Of a DNA stretch of 64,000 nucleotides, positions 1 to 7,386 are shown piece after piece. Position numbers and translations under genes: made by a program. This stretch comes from Rhodoferax sp. (GTDB lineage: Bacteria; Pseudomonadota; Gammaproteobacteria; Burkholderiales; Burkholderiaceae_C): assembly GCA_031291305.1 (NCBI GenBank), contig JARLJH010000023.1:124001-188000 (forward strand), written 5' to 3'. Every line of letters begins with the position of its first letter. Position 1 is the first letter of the stretch. The notes beneath the pieces are model-generated. The model was not told the DNA's origin. It did not search any database and saw only the letters and a program-made list of their open reading frames with translations.

Positions 1-870
1 GAGAGCGCTGCCCAGGCCTTTGAAGCCGTTAGTGACCCACGCCATGTGATGGAGAAATGGCTGACCACCGGGCTGAACGCCAGCAAGGATGGTTCGTCCG
101 AGGCCGCGCGCCTGGCCTACCAGGTGCTGCGTGACGCTGCAGCTCTGGCGCTGATGAGCGACGATTCCCCCACCCGCCTCAAAGGGCAGCCGGGCCAATC
201 CAAACGGGTCGCCTGGTGCCAGCCGATTCCCCTGGACGACGTGCGCGCGGTGGGCAAGGCGCTGCGTTGCTCCATCAACGATGTGCTGCTGGCTTGCGTG
301 GCGGGTGCCATTGGCCAGTACCTCAAAAGCCATGGCGACTCGGTGGCGGGCAAGGAAATCCGCGCCATGGTGCCGGTCAATTTGCGGCCCATGACCCAGG
401 CCTACAAGCTGGGCAACAAGTTTGGCCTGGCGCCGGTGGTGCTGCCCGTCGGACTTGATAACCCGATTGAGCGGGTGTTTGAGGTGCGCCGACGCATGAG
501 CGAGCTCAAGGGCAGCATGCAGCCGTTGCTGGCCTTTGCACTGCTGGCGGTGGCGGGTGTGCTGATCAAGCCGGTGCAGGACGCGATGCTGAGCCTGTTC
601 TCCAAAAAGACCACGGCGGTCATGACCAATGTGCCCGGCCCGCGCGAGAAGCTCCGGTTCTGCGGCGCCACGCTGGAGCAGGCGCTGTTCTGGGTGCCGC
701 AGTCTGGCTCGGTAGGCTTGGGGGTGTCGATTTTGAGCTACGGTGGCGGCGTGCAGTTTGGGATCATCAGCGACAGCACCCTGTGCCCGGACCCGCAGGC
801 CATCATTGACCAATTTGAGCCTGAATTCGAGAAGCTCAAGCTGCTTACCTTGATGCTGCCATGGGGGTGA
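1..870 (+). CDS. Wax ester synthase/diacylglycerol acyltransferase-like protein, C-terminal part
   Basis: The frame is open from the first base, so this is the 3' part (289 codons plus stop) of a gene that begins before the window. The visible part matches the C-terminal half of the WS/DGAT acyltransferase family, which esterifies acyl-CoA with fatty alcohols or diacylglycerol to make storage lipid. Family signatures seen are NDVLLACVAGAIGQYL, AMVPVNLRP, and the conserved tail with MTNVPGP followed by a glycine-rich GSVGLGVSILSYGG stretch. The catalytic HHxxxDG motif would lie upstream and cannot be checked. Whether the enzyme prefers alcohols or diacylglycerol cannot be read from this half. 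Confidence 0.85.
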   Translation, partial: ESAAQAFEAVSDPRHVMEKWLTTGLNASKDGSSEAARLAYQVLRDAAALALMSDDSPTRLKGQPGQSKRVAWCQPIPLDDVRAVGKALRCSINDVLLACVAGAIGQYLKSHGDSVAGKEIRAMVPVNLRPMTQAYKLGNKFGLAPVVLPVGLDNPIERVFEVRRRMSELKGSMQPLLAFALLAVAGVLIKPVQDAMLSLFSKKTTAVMTNVPGPREKLRFCGATLEQALFWVPQSGSVGLGVSILSYGGGVQFGIISDSTLCPDPQAIIDQFEPEFEKLKLLTLMLPWG

Positions 871-942
871 TGAATAGAAAGAACGTAAAGGAGGGTGCCC
901 CACCCGTCATTGACCAAGTCTGGCTGGAGGTGACTCTGCATC

Positions 943-1179
943 ATGAAACGGTTTGAATTTCGGCTCGACATTTCACCAGAACGCTACCTGAGCTATTACA
1001 GAGGCACGGTCAGTCAAGTGGTTGTCCAGTGTTTCAATGGCGTATCCGTTCAGTTTCCGGCATCGATGCTGACCCAATTCGTTTCCACGGGTGGGGTCCG
1101 TGGAAACTTCGTCCTCACGTGCGACGACAACTTCAAGAGTTCTCATCTCCAGAGACTGGCAGCGCATGATGTGAAGTGA
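943..1179 (+). CDS. DUF2835 family small protein
   Basis: A 78-residue protein starting MKRFEFRLDISPERYLSYYRG, with the later block VQFPASMLTQFVSTGGVRGNF. Both are typical of the DUF2835 family, small cytosolic proteins of unknown role that are widespread in proteobacteria. The start is supported by a GGAGGT Shine-Dalgarno about a dozen bases upstream. It lies 72 bp after the acyltransferase gene on the same strand and could be co-transcribed. No catalytic residues are evident. Confidence 0.8.
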   Translation: MKRFEFRLDISPERYLSYYRGTVSQVVVQCFNGVSVQFPASMLTQFVSTGGVRGNFVLTCDDNFKSSHLQRLAAHDVK

Positions 1180-1354
1180 TCGGTAGCTGGATCACCAGCC
1201 ACACCGACACAGACGCTACATATCCAAACAATACAATGCCAAGCCTCTCGGCAATCGTGACGCTGGCCCTCAGGATTCAAGCTTGAATCTGAACTCTGGC
1301 GCACATGACGTGCAGAGGCCACGCGACTGATCCTCACCCAAGTTATTTCCCAAC

Positions 1355-1597
1355 ATGTTGAATCTCAAAAACCTCGTTGCCACCGTATTGCTCACCTGTG
1401 TAGCCGCTGTTTCCATGGCTCAGGCGCCTGCAGCGCCAAAAAAAGGTGTATCCCATCCTTCTGCGACGGCACATAAACATGGCGGGCACGCTGCCAAGCC
1501 GAAACATCTGAAAACCAAAGCGCATGCCAAAAAGCACCATCATGTCCGTCACCATGCCAAAAAACATCACAAGGGGGCGGTGGTCAATAAGGCCTGA
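1355..1597 (+). CDS. Small exported His/Lys/Ala-rich protein
   Basis: An 80-residue protein with a clear Sec-type signal peptide (hydrophobic core LVATVLLTCVAAVSMAQA, cleavage probably after AQA). The mature part of about 57 residues is almost entirely A, K and H, with many HKHGG, KKHHH and HHAKKHH units. It contains no enzyme domain. Such strongly basic, low-complexity periplasmic peptides recall acid-shock proteins or metal-binding peptides, but that is inference from composition only. It stands alone, about 175 bp after the DUF2835 gene; I see no other gene in that gap. Confidence 0.6.
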   Translation: MLNLKNLVATVLLTCVAAVSMAQAPAAPKKGVSHPSATAHKHGGHAAKPKHLKTKAHAKKHHHVRHHAKKHHKGAVVNKA

Positions 1598-1670
1598 GAT
1601 TGGGACGGGGCAGGCTTGGCCATGCGCTAACTCAGCCGAGTTTCTGGCACTTTGACACTGGAAGATTTCG

Positions 1671-2027
1671 ATGCAAAAAATCCTCATCATCGTACATGCG
1701 CCACCCTATGGCAGTGAGCGCTGCCTGTCTGCGTTGCGCCTTGCCACCACGCTGGCCGCCCAAGACAGGGAGCGACCCGAGGTCTGCCTGTTCCTGATGT
1801 CGGATGCCGTGGTTGTAGGACTGCCCAACCAAGTGGACGGCAATGGCAACGGCCTGCAAGGCATGATGGAATTGCTGGTGAGGGAAGGCGTGCCCATCAA
1901 GCTGTGCCGTACCTGTGCCATGGCACGTGGTCTGGCTGATCTTGCGCTGCTGCCCGGTGTCAGCATCGGTACCTTGCCGGAACTTGCCGAGTGGACAATG
2001 GCTGCCGACAAGGTCATCACCTTCTGA
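1671..2027 (+). CDS. DsrE/DsrF-like (YchN-type) sulfur-relay family protein
   Basis: A 118-residue cytosolic protein with the DsrE fold pattern. It has an N-terminal beta strand (QKILIIVHAPPYGSER), then the acidic middle LFLMSDAVVVGLP, then the conserved late cysteine motif CRTCAMARGL followed by a GTLPELAEW segment. Family members are small homo-oligomers linked to sulfur transfer; the exact partner is unknown here. The gene ends 51 bp from the convergent end of hoxJ. The short gap holds the perfect inverted repeat CCGGCC-T-GGCCGG (2042-2054) with no T-run, which could slow converging polymerases but is not a convincing terminator. Confidence 0.8.
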   Translation: MQKILIIVHAPPYGSERCLSALRLATTLAAQDRERPEVCLFLMSDAVVVGLPNQVDGNGNGLQGMMELLVREGVPIKLCRTCAMARGLADLALLPGVSIGTLPELAEWTMAADKVITF

Positions 2028-2078
2028 CTGTTTCAGAAACGCCGGCCTGGCCGGACCAGCCCTGGAGAGCTTTCTTGC

Positions 2079-3440
2079 TCAGGTCGTCTTCTGATTGGAA
2101 GGTATCCGCAGCACAAACTCGGCCCCTCCATCGGGATGATTTCTGGCACTGAGCGTGCCGCCATGGCGCTCCACGATGCCGTAGCTGATGGACAGCCCAA
2201 GCCCCGTGCCTTTGCCCACTGGTTTGGTGGTGAAAAAGGGCTCGAAAATTCTGGACAGCACCTCGGGCGCAATGCCTGGGCCGTTGTCGTGCAACGAAAT
2301 CACCACCCAATTGGCCTCGCGCCGAGCGCTGATGCGCAGCTTGGGTATGTTGCCTTCCGGGGTGAATGCCGCGTCATAGGCGTTTTGGATCAGGTTCATC
2401 AACACCTGCAGCAACTGCCCGGCATTGCCCATCACCGTGCAACCTGAGCAGCTCTGAAACTCCACGTCAAAGTCGAGCTTCATGCCGGTACGCACCCAGT
2501 GGATGGCGCGCTCCACCATGCTGTCCACGGCGACCGCCTCGCGCTCTTCACCATCCAAAACAGAGAAACGTTTGAGGCCGTCCACAATGCTGGCGGTGCG
2601 CTGGGCGCCCTCGATGGTGCCTTCCATCAGCGATGGCAGGTCTTTCAGGATGTGCTCAATACGCAGCTTTTCTGCCATGGCCATCAGGGTGACGTTTTTG
2701 CTCAGGCAGGCTTCGGCGTGCAACGCGTCCAGGTATTGGCGCAGCCGTGTGGTGTAGCGGTTGAGCACATGCACGTTGCCGAGTACAAAACTGATCGGGT
2801 TGTTGAGCTCATGCGCCACTCCGGCCACCAGGCGGCCCAGCGAGGACATTTTTTCGGCATGCAGCAGTTGTTGCTGGGTGAGTTTGAGGGCTTCGTGGGC
2901 CTCGTGCAGCTGCCGGTAGGCGCGCTTGATTTCTGCCATGGGCCGACCCACAAACACATAGCCCACGCAGCGCCTTCTGCTGTCATAACGTGGCGTCACG
3001 GTGAAATCGACCGGCACAGCCTGCCCTGCCCCGTCACGCAGCATGAGCTCCACCGTGTCGCCGTGGCGCAAGTTGGTGGTGCGCTGCATCATGCCTTGCA
3101 GCAGATCGGCTCCCTGCCCGTTGTGCAGCAAGGTGTGCATGGGCACGCCCATCAGCGCCTCGTCGCTGCTGCCCACCAGTTCACACAGGGCCTGGTTGGT
3201 CTGTTCGATCAGACCTTGCGCGTCAGCGGCCACCAACACGTCCGACATGGATGACAGCAGGCTGAACACCAGTTGTTGTGAGGCTTCGAGCTGGGCATTT
3301 TTTTGCTCCAGTGCCACTTCGTCGGTCAGCAGGCGTGAATAGACCTCGTCCATTTTCTGGATCACATCCAGCCAGGCACCTTCGTCCAGCCCGTCAAGAG
3401 GGCGCGGCGTGGCTGTCGAATCGGGCGTAGGCAAATCCAT
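2079..3440 (-). CDS. hoxJ: H2-sensing histidine kinase HoxJ (HupT)
   Basis: A 453-residue soluble sensor kinase that receives the H2 signal from the regulatory hydrogenase HoxBC and controls HoxA. A PAS-like region spans about residues 55-165, followed by a short coiled linker. The phospho-acceptor box LGRLVAGVAHELNNP carries His210. The N box (NLIQNAYDAA) and the G boxes (DNGPGIAP; GKGTGLGLS) are intact. The ATG at 3440 is chosen because it lies 13 bp after the hoxC stop and the protein N-terminus then resembles HupT/HoxJ; upstream codons in frame are low-quality Arg/Trp-rich shadow sequence inside hoxC. Last gene of the hypCDEX-hoxABCJ block. There are no membrane segments, as expected for this family. 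Confidence 0.9.
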   Translation of the reverse strand: MDLPTPDSTATPRPLDGLDEGAWLDVIQKMDEVYSRLLTDEVALEQKNAQLEASQQLVFSLLSSMSDVLVAADAQGLIEQTNQALCELVGSSDEALMGVPMHTLLHNGQGADLLQGMMQRTTNLRHGDTVELMLRDGAGQAVPVDFTVTPRYDSRRRCVGYVFVGRPMAEIKRAYRQLHEAHEALKLTQQQLLHAEKMSSLGRLVAGVAHELNNPISFVLGNVHVLNRYTTRLRQYLDALHAEACLSKNVTLMAMAEKLRIEHILKDLPSLMEGTIEGAQRTASIVDGLKRFSVLDGEEREAVAVDSMVERAIHWVRTGMKLDFDVEFQSCSGCTVMGNAGQLLQVLMNLIQNAYDAAFTPEGNIPKLRISARREANWVVISLHDNGPGIAPEVLSRIFEPFFTTKPVGKGTGLGLSISYGIVERHGGTLSARNHPDGGAEFVLRIPSNQKTT

Positions 3441-3453
3441 GGGCAATGTCAGT

Positions 3454-4905
3454 TCAATGCACGGTGCACACCATGCAGGGGTCAAACGAGCGCACGATGT
3501 GTTGCACCGCCACCGGGGTTTTGTCGCCCGCGGCCACCGGCGCACCCACCAGCGCCGCTTCCAGCGCACCGGGTGTGCCTTGCCGGTCACGCGGAGAGAA
3601 GTTCCAGCTGGTCGGTGCAATGATCTGGTAATTGGCGATACGACCATCGCGAATCGACAACCAATGGCCCAGGCTGCCACGTGCCGCCTCACACAACCCG
3701 TAAGCATCGGCGTGGTCGGGCAAACGGGCCTCCACGCAGGACTCGGCCTCGGGCACGATGGCGCGCAAGACCTGCTCTGCCAAAGTCACCAGGCGGGCCA
3801 GCTCCAGCGAGCGGGCCAGCACGCGGGTCATCACATTGCCACGGCTGCGTTGCCAGAGTGCACGAATCAAGGGCTGTCCATTTGCCAATTGGCGCGCCAT
3901 GGCTCCGGTTTCCAGCACCTGGCCGTCCAGGCGCGGTGCTTTGTTCCAGGTGTAGGCCTCGGGTTTGTCGATCTGCGGCAGGGTCAAACCCTCGGCCGGT
4001 GGCAGGGCAGCGTCGCCGTCAGCCAGCCAGGCATGGCAGGCATCTTCGGTGATTTGCGCCATGTTGACCGCCTGCAAGCTGCTGCCATCCCACACGCCGG
4101 GTGCCATGGCGTAGCCACCGCCGGACTCGGCAAAGGCACCGTAACTCAGTGTCAAATCCGGCCCTCGCCCCAAATCTTTGAGTCCCAGGTCTTGCGCGAT
4201 GGACAGGAACAGCCGCAGGTCACCACGCAACGGGTCGCGGGCATGCCACTGCTCCAGGGCTTGCTCGCTGTCAAGCGCCAGCACCTCTTCCAATGGCGCG
4301 GCGTAGAGCACGCGCTCCAGGAAACTGCGCATCTCAGCCACGCGCGACGCCAGCCGGTAACGCTCTGAACTGCTGATGCCACGGGTGGAGCCACCCGGAA
4401 CAATCGACTGCGTATGCGGCCACTTACCACCCAGCGTGCCCATGATCTGCATCCAGCGCTGGCGCACGGCGACCGCTTCACGGGCGTGTTCGCCCGACAC
4501 GGTGGAAAAACGCTGCAAGGCCTGCGCATGCCACGACTTATCTGCGTACACCTCGCGCGTGAAGTCGGGCATGAAGAACAGGTAAAAGTGCGTCAGGTGG
4601 TCAGCCGCGTTTTCACAGGCCAGCATCAGATTCGTCAGCAGCACGCCGTTGGGCGGCGGCACCACGCCGCAAGCCGCTGCCAGCGCCCGCGCGGCTGCCA
4701 CCGACTGGGTGACCGAGCAGATGCCACAGATGCGCGGCACATAGACCAGCGCATCCAGCGGGTGTTTGCCCAGCAAGATTTGCTCAAAACCGCGGTACAT
4801 CGGCGCGTTCACCCAGGCCTGGCTGACCTGGCCATCGGCCACATCCAGGCGTACCTCCAGGTCGCCTTCGACCCGGTTAAAGGGCCCTACCAACAAGCGT
4901 GTCAT
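3454..4905 (-). CDS. hoxC: Regulatory [NiFe]-hydrogenase large subunit HoxC (HupV)
   Basis: A 483-residue catalytic subunit of the H2 sensor. The [NiFe] ligands are visible in the L1 motif RICGICSV (Cys60, Cys63) and the L5 motif DPCMVCTVH. The protein ends exactly at that histidine, so there is no C-terminal peptide to cleave, which separates sensors from energy-converting hydrogenases. Residues Ile62 and Phe110 are at the positions known in the Ralstonia RH to narrow the gas channel and give O2 insensitivity. It overlaps hoxB by 4 bp (ATGA), pointing to coupled translation and a stoichiometric HoxBC complex. Confidence 0.95.
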   Translation of the reverse strand: MTRLLVGPFNRVEGDLEVRLDVADGQVSQAWVNAPMYRGFEQILLGKHPLDALVYVPRICGICSVTQSVAAARALAAACGVVPPPNGVLLTNLMLACENAADHLTHFYLFFMPDFTREVYADKSWHAQALQRFSTVSGEHAREAVAVRQRWMQIMGTLGGKWPHTQSIVPGGSTRGISSSERYRLASRVAEMRSFLERVLYAAPLEEVLALDSEQALEQWHARDPLRGDLRLFLSIAQDLGLKDLGRGPDLTLSYGAFAESGGGYAMAPGVWDGSSLQAVNMAQITEDACHAWLADGDAALPPAEGLTLPQIDKPEAYTWNKAPRLDGQVLETGAMARQLANGQPLIRALWQRSRGNVMTRVLARSLELARLVTLAEQVLRAIVPEAESCVEARLPDHADAYGLCEAARGSLGHWLSIRDGRIANYQIIAPTSWNFSPRDRQGTPGALEAALVGAPVAAGDKTPVAVQHIVRSFDPCMVCTVH

Positions 4906-5915
4906 TTCAATCGTGTTTTCTTGATCATGGGGGCCACCACCATGTGGCTGGAGGTGGCGTTGAGTTTGACGCGTTTGGGCGTGGCAGATTTGGACAGCGA
5001 TGCCAGCGCCACAAACCAGGCCTTGTGCATGTCGGTGGGCAAGCCGATGGGAATGCCTGCCACCTTGGGGGTCTGGTCGAAGCGGTGGCCGGGTTCTTCA
5101 AAGCCGGGTTCGGTGCAGCTGATGCAGGCATATCCACCACGTACGCAGGAACCTTCGCCGTTCCACAGGCGGATGTTGCAATCGGCATGCGCTTGCGTGC
5201 CTTTGCAACCCATGTTTTCCATCATGCAACCCAGGTCACCGGGGGCTTCGGCGCTGGCCTTGTACTCGTAGTATTCGTTGCGCGTGCAGCCGTGGTGCAC
5301 GAGTTCATCACTGTAAAAACGCGGGCGGCCCAAGGCGTCCAGCTGGTCTGCCTGCAAGGGGCGCGCGTCGGCCAGCGCTGCCAGGGTTTCCAGCACCCAA
5401 CCCGGATGTGTCGGGCAGCCAGCGACATTGATCACCGGCAAGCCGGAGCGGCTGCGCCAGTCACGGCCCAATAGCCCGCCGACTTGGTCGCCCTCGTATT
5501 GCAGGCCGCAGGCATCGGTGGGGTTGTTGCCCGCAGCGGTGATGCCACCAAAAGCGGCGCAGGTGCCTATGGCCAACACATGCTGCGCGACCGCACTCAG
5601 GCGTTGCACCCAGGTCATCATCGGCTCTTGGGTACCGGCCAGCAGGTGGAAGCGGCCTGTGCCTTCGGGGCCGCGCAGGATGGAGCCTTCAATGCACAGG
5701 GCGTGCAAAGAAATGCGCCCGCTCAGACAGTCCTGGATCACATCTATCAGCTCCTGGCCAGTCTCCAGCGAGAGTGATGGATGCCACAGCAAGTTGATGC
5801 CTGATTGGCGCAACTGGCCCCGAAAATCTGCCGTGTCGGCGCACAACAGCGACATGCTGCAGCCGCCACAGCCACCCGACTGAAGCCACAACACGTTGAT
5901 ATCAGCTTCACGCAT
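4902..5915 (-). CDS. hoxB: Regulatory [NiFe]-hydrogenase small subunit HoxB (HupU)
   Basis: A 337-residue FeS subunit of the H2 sensor. It has no Tat signal peptide, as expected for a cytosolic sensor. The proximal-cluster region begins LWLQSGGCGGCSMSLLC, and further cluster cysteines occur in IGTCAAFGG, VAGCPTHPG, HHGCTRNE, ENMGCKG, ADCN and ACISCTEPGF. The ATG at 5915 is preferred over an upstream in-frame start because the family begins directly before the INVLWLQSGG strand. It overlaps the end of hoxA by 8 bp and hoxC by 4 bp. The C-terminal tail of about 50 residues is where the Ralstonia homologue contacts HoxJ. Confidence 0.93.
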   Translation of the reverse strand: MREADINVLWLQSGGCGGCSMSLLCADTADFRGQLRQSGINLLWHPSLSLETGQELIDVIQDCLSGRISLHALCIEGSILRGPEGTGRFHLLAGTQEPMMTWVQRLSAVAQHVLAIGTCAAFGGITAAGNNPTDACGLQYEGDQVGGLLGRDWRSRSGLPVINVAGCPTHPGWVLETLAALADARPLQADQLDALGRPRFYSDELVHHGCTRNEYYEYKASAEAPGDLGCMMENMGCKGTQAHADCNIRLWNGEGSCVRGGYACISCTEPGFEEPGHRFDQTPKVAGIPIGLPTDMHKAWFVALASLSKSATPKRVKLNATSSHMVVAPMIKKTRLK

Positions 5916-7386
5916 CTGCCTGACCCTCCAGACCAAAGCGGGCCAGTTTGTGCCGCAAGCCCACACGCGACAGGCCCAGTTCTTTGGCGGCGTGGGTTTT
6001 GTTCCAGCGGTAGCGCAGCATGGTTTCGCGCAGGATCACCGCCTCAATGGCATCCAGGCGTTCCTGCAGGCTGCCGGTTTGCGCCAGGCTGGCACCCTGC
6101 AACGCGGCGGCCTGACCCGGCTGACCATAGAGCACACGCTGGGAAAACGAGGTGGCCGACACGGTGTTGCCCTCTGACAAGGCCACCGCCCGAAAAATCT
6201 CGTTCTTCAGTTCCCGGATGTTGCCGGGCCAGGAATGTGCCAGCAAATTGGCCGGCACATCTTTGGCGAACTGAACGTTGGGCCGGCCCAGCTCCAGCCC
6301 CGCGCGCGACAGCAGCATGTTGGCAATAGGCATGATGTCGGCGCTGCGCTCGCGCAGCGGCGGGACCGACAGCGTGACGCTGGCAATGCGGTAATACAGG
6401 TCTTCACGGAAACGGCCTGATCGCACATCCTGCTCCAGATCACGGTGGGTGGCGGCAATCACCCGCACATTCACCAGCACCGCCCGCGCCGCGCCCACGG
6501 GCCGCACTTCGCCTTCTTGCAATACCCGCAGCAACTTGACCTGAAAAGCTGGGGAGGTATCGCCAATCTCATCGAGAAAAATGGTGCCACCATTGGCCCG
6601 CTGGAACAGGCCCACGTGGTCTTCAAAAGCGCCGGTAAAAGCGCCGCGCTTGTGGCCAAACAGCTCTGATTCGAGCAGCGTGTCCGACATGGCGGCGCAG
6701 TTTTCCATCACAAAAGCGCGCTCGCCACGCGGGCTGGCGTAGTGGATGGCGCGGGCCAGCAGCTCTTTGCCGCTACCGGATTCGCCAGTGACCAGCACCG
6801 ACAGGTCATACCGCGCCACGCGCGCGGCCATTTCGCACACCGCGTCCAGCGGGCTGCCGGGCGCGCGCACCATGCTGTCAAAGTCAAAGGCTGCATGGGC
6901 GCTGTCAAGTGACGCCTGTTTGCGCTGGCGCAGCACGGGGGCGCTGGTGCGCAGCTCCAGGTTCAGCTGCTGGGTCTGCATCTGCAGCGTGCGCGCCTCG
7001 ACCGCATTGGTCACGGTGGCCAGCAGGTGCTCGGGCAGCCAGGGTTTGGGCACGTATTGGTAAATGCCCGCCTCATTGATACCAGCAATGATGTCTTGCG
7101 AATCGGTATAGCCCGAGATGATGATGCGCACGGTGTCTGGCCATAGCTCGCGCACCTCCTTGAGGAACTTGACGCCCGTGGTGCCAGGCATGCGCTGGTC
7201 ACACAGGATGACGCTGATCTCATGCTGTTCCAGCAGGGCGCGTGCCTCCTCGGCAGAGATCGCCGTCAATACCGAAAAGTCTTCGTCCAGATTGCGCCGG
7301 ATGGCATCGAGAGAATGCGTTTCGTCATCCACCACCAGCACCAGCGGTAACACGGCTTTTGAGAATGGCAGGTCAGGGGTACTCAT
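5908..7386 (-). CDS. hoxA: NtrC-type response regulator HoxA (HupR)
   Basis: A 492-residue sigma-54 activator for hydrogenase genes. The receiver domain (about 15-130) has the acidic pair Asp20/Asp21, phospho-acceptor Asp63 in ILCDQRMPG and Lys114 in VPKPW. The AAA+ domain has Walker A GESGSGKE (201-208), the sigma-54 contact loop GAFTGA, and Walker B GGTIFLDEIGD. A Fis-type helix-turn-helix ends the protein (NKTHAAKELGLSRVGLRHKL). It shares ATGA with hypX upstream. In the Ralstonia system unphosphorylated HoxA is the active form and HoxJ phosphorylation turns it off; that behaviour is known for the family and inferred here. Confidence 0.93.
   Translation of the reverse strand: MSTPDLPFSKAVLPLVLVVDDETHSLDAIRRNLDEDFSVLTAISAEEARALLEQHEISVILCDQRMPGTTGVKFLKEVRELWPDTVRIIISGYTDSQDIIAGINEAGIYQYVPKPWLPEHLLATVTNAVEARTLQMQTQQLNLELRTSAPVLRQRKQASLDSAHAAFDFDSMVRAPGSPLDAVCEMAARVARYDLSVLVTGESGSGKELLARAIHYASPRGERAFVMENCAAMSDTLLESELFGHKRGAFTGAFEDHVGLFQRANGGTIFLDEIGDTSPAFQVKLLRVLQEGEVRPVGAARAVLVNVRVIAATHRDLEQDVRSGRFREDLYYRIASVTLSVPPLRERSADIMPIANMLLSRAGLELGRPNVQFAKDVPANLLAHSWPGNIRELKNEIFRAVALSEGNTVSATSFSQRVLYGQPGQAAALQGASLAQTGSLQERLDAIEAVILRETMLRYRWNKTHAAKELGLSRVGLRHKLARFGLEGQADA

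Noticed and set aside
2042-2054. CCGGCC-T-GGCCGG as a bidirectional terminator between the DsrE-family gene and hoxJ
   Set aside because: Loop too short for a full stem and no T-run on either strand.
3441-3707. Longer hoxJ reading frame inside hoxC
   Set aside because: The extension is Arg/Trp/Cys-rich sequence read in the wrong frame of hoxC and is not seen in HoxJ/HupT proteins.
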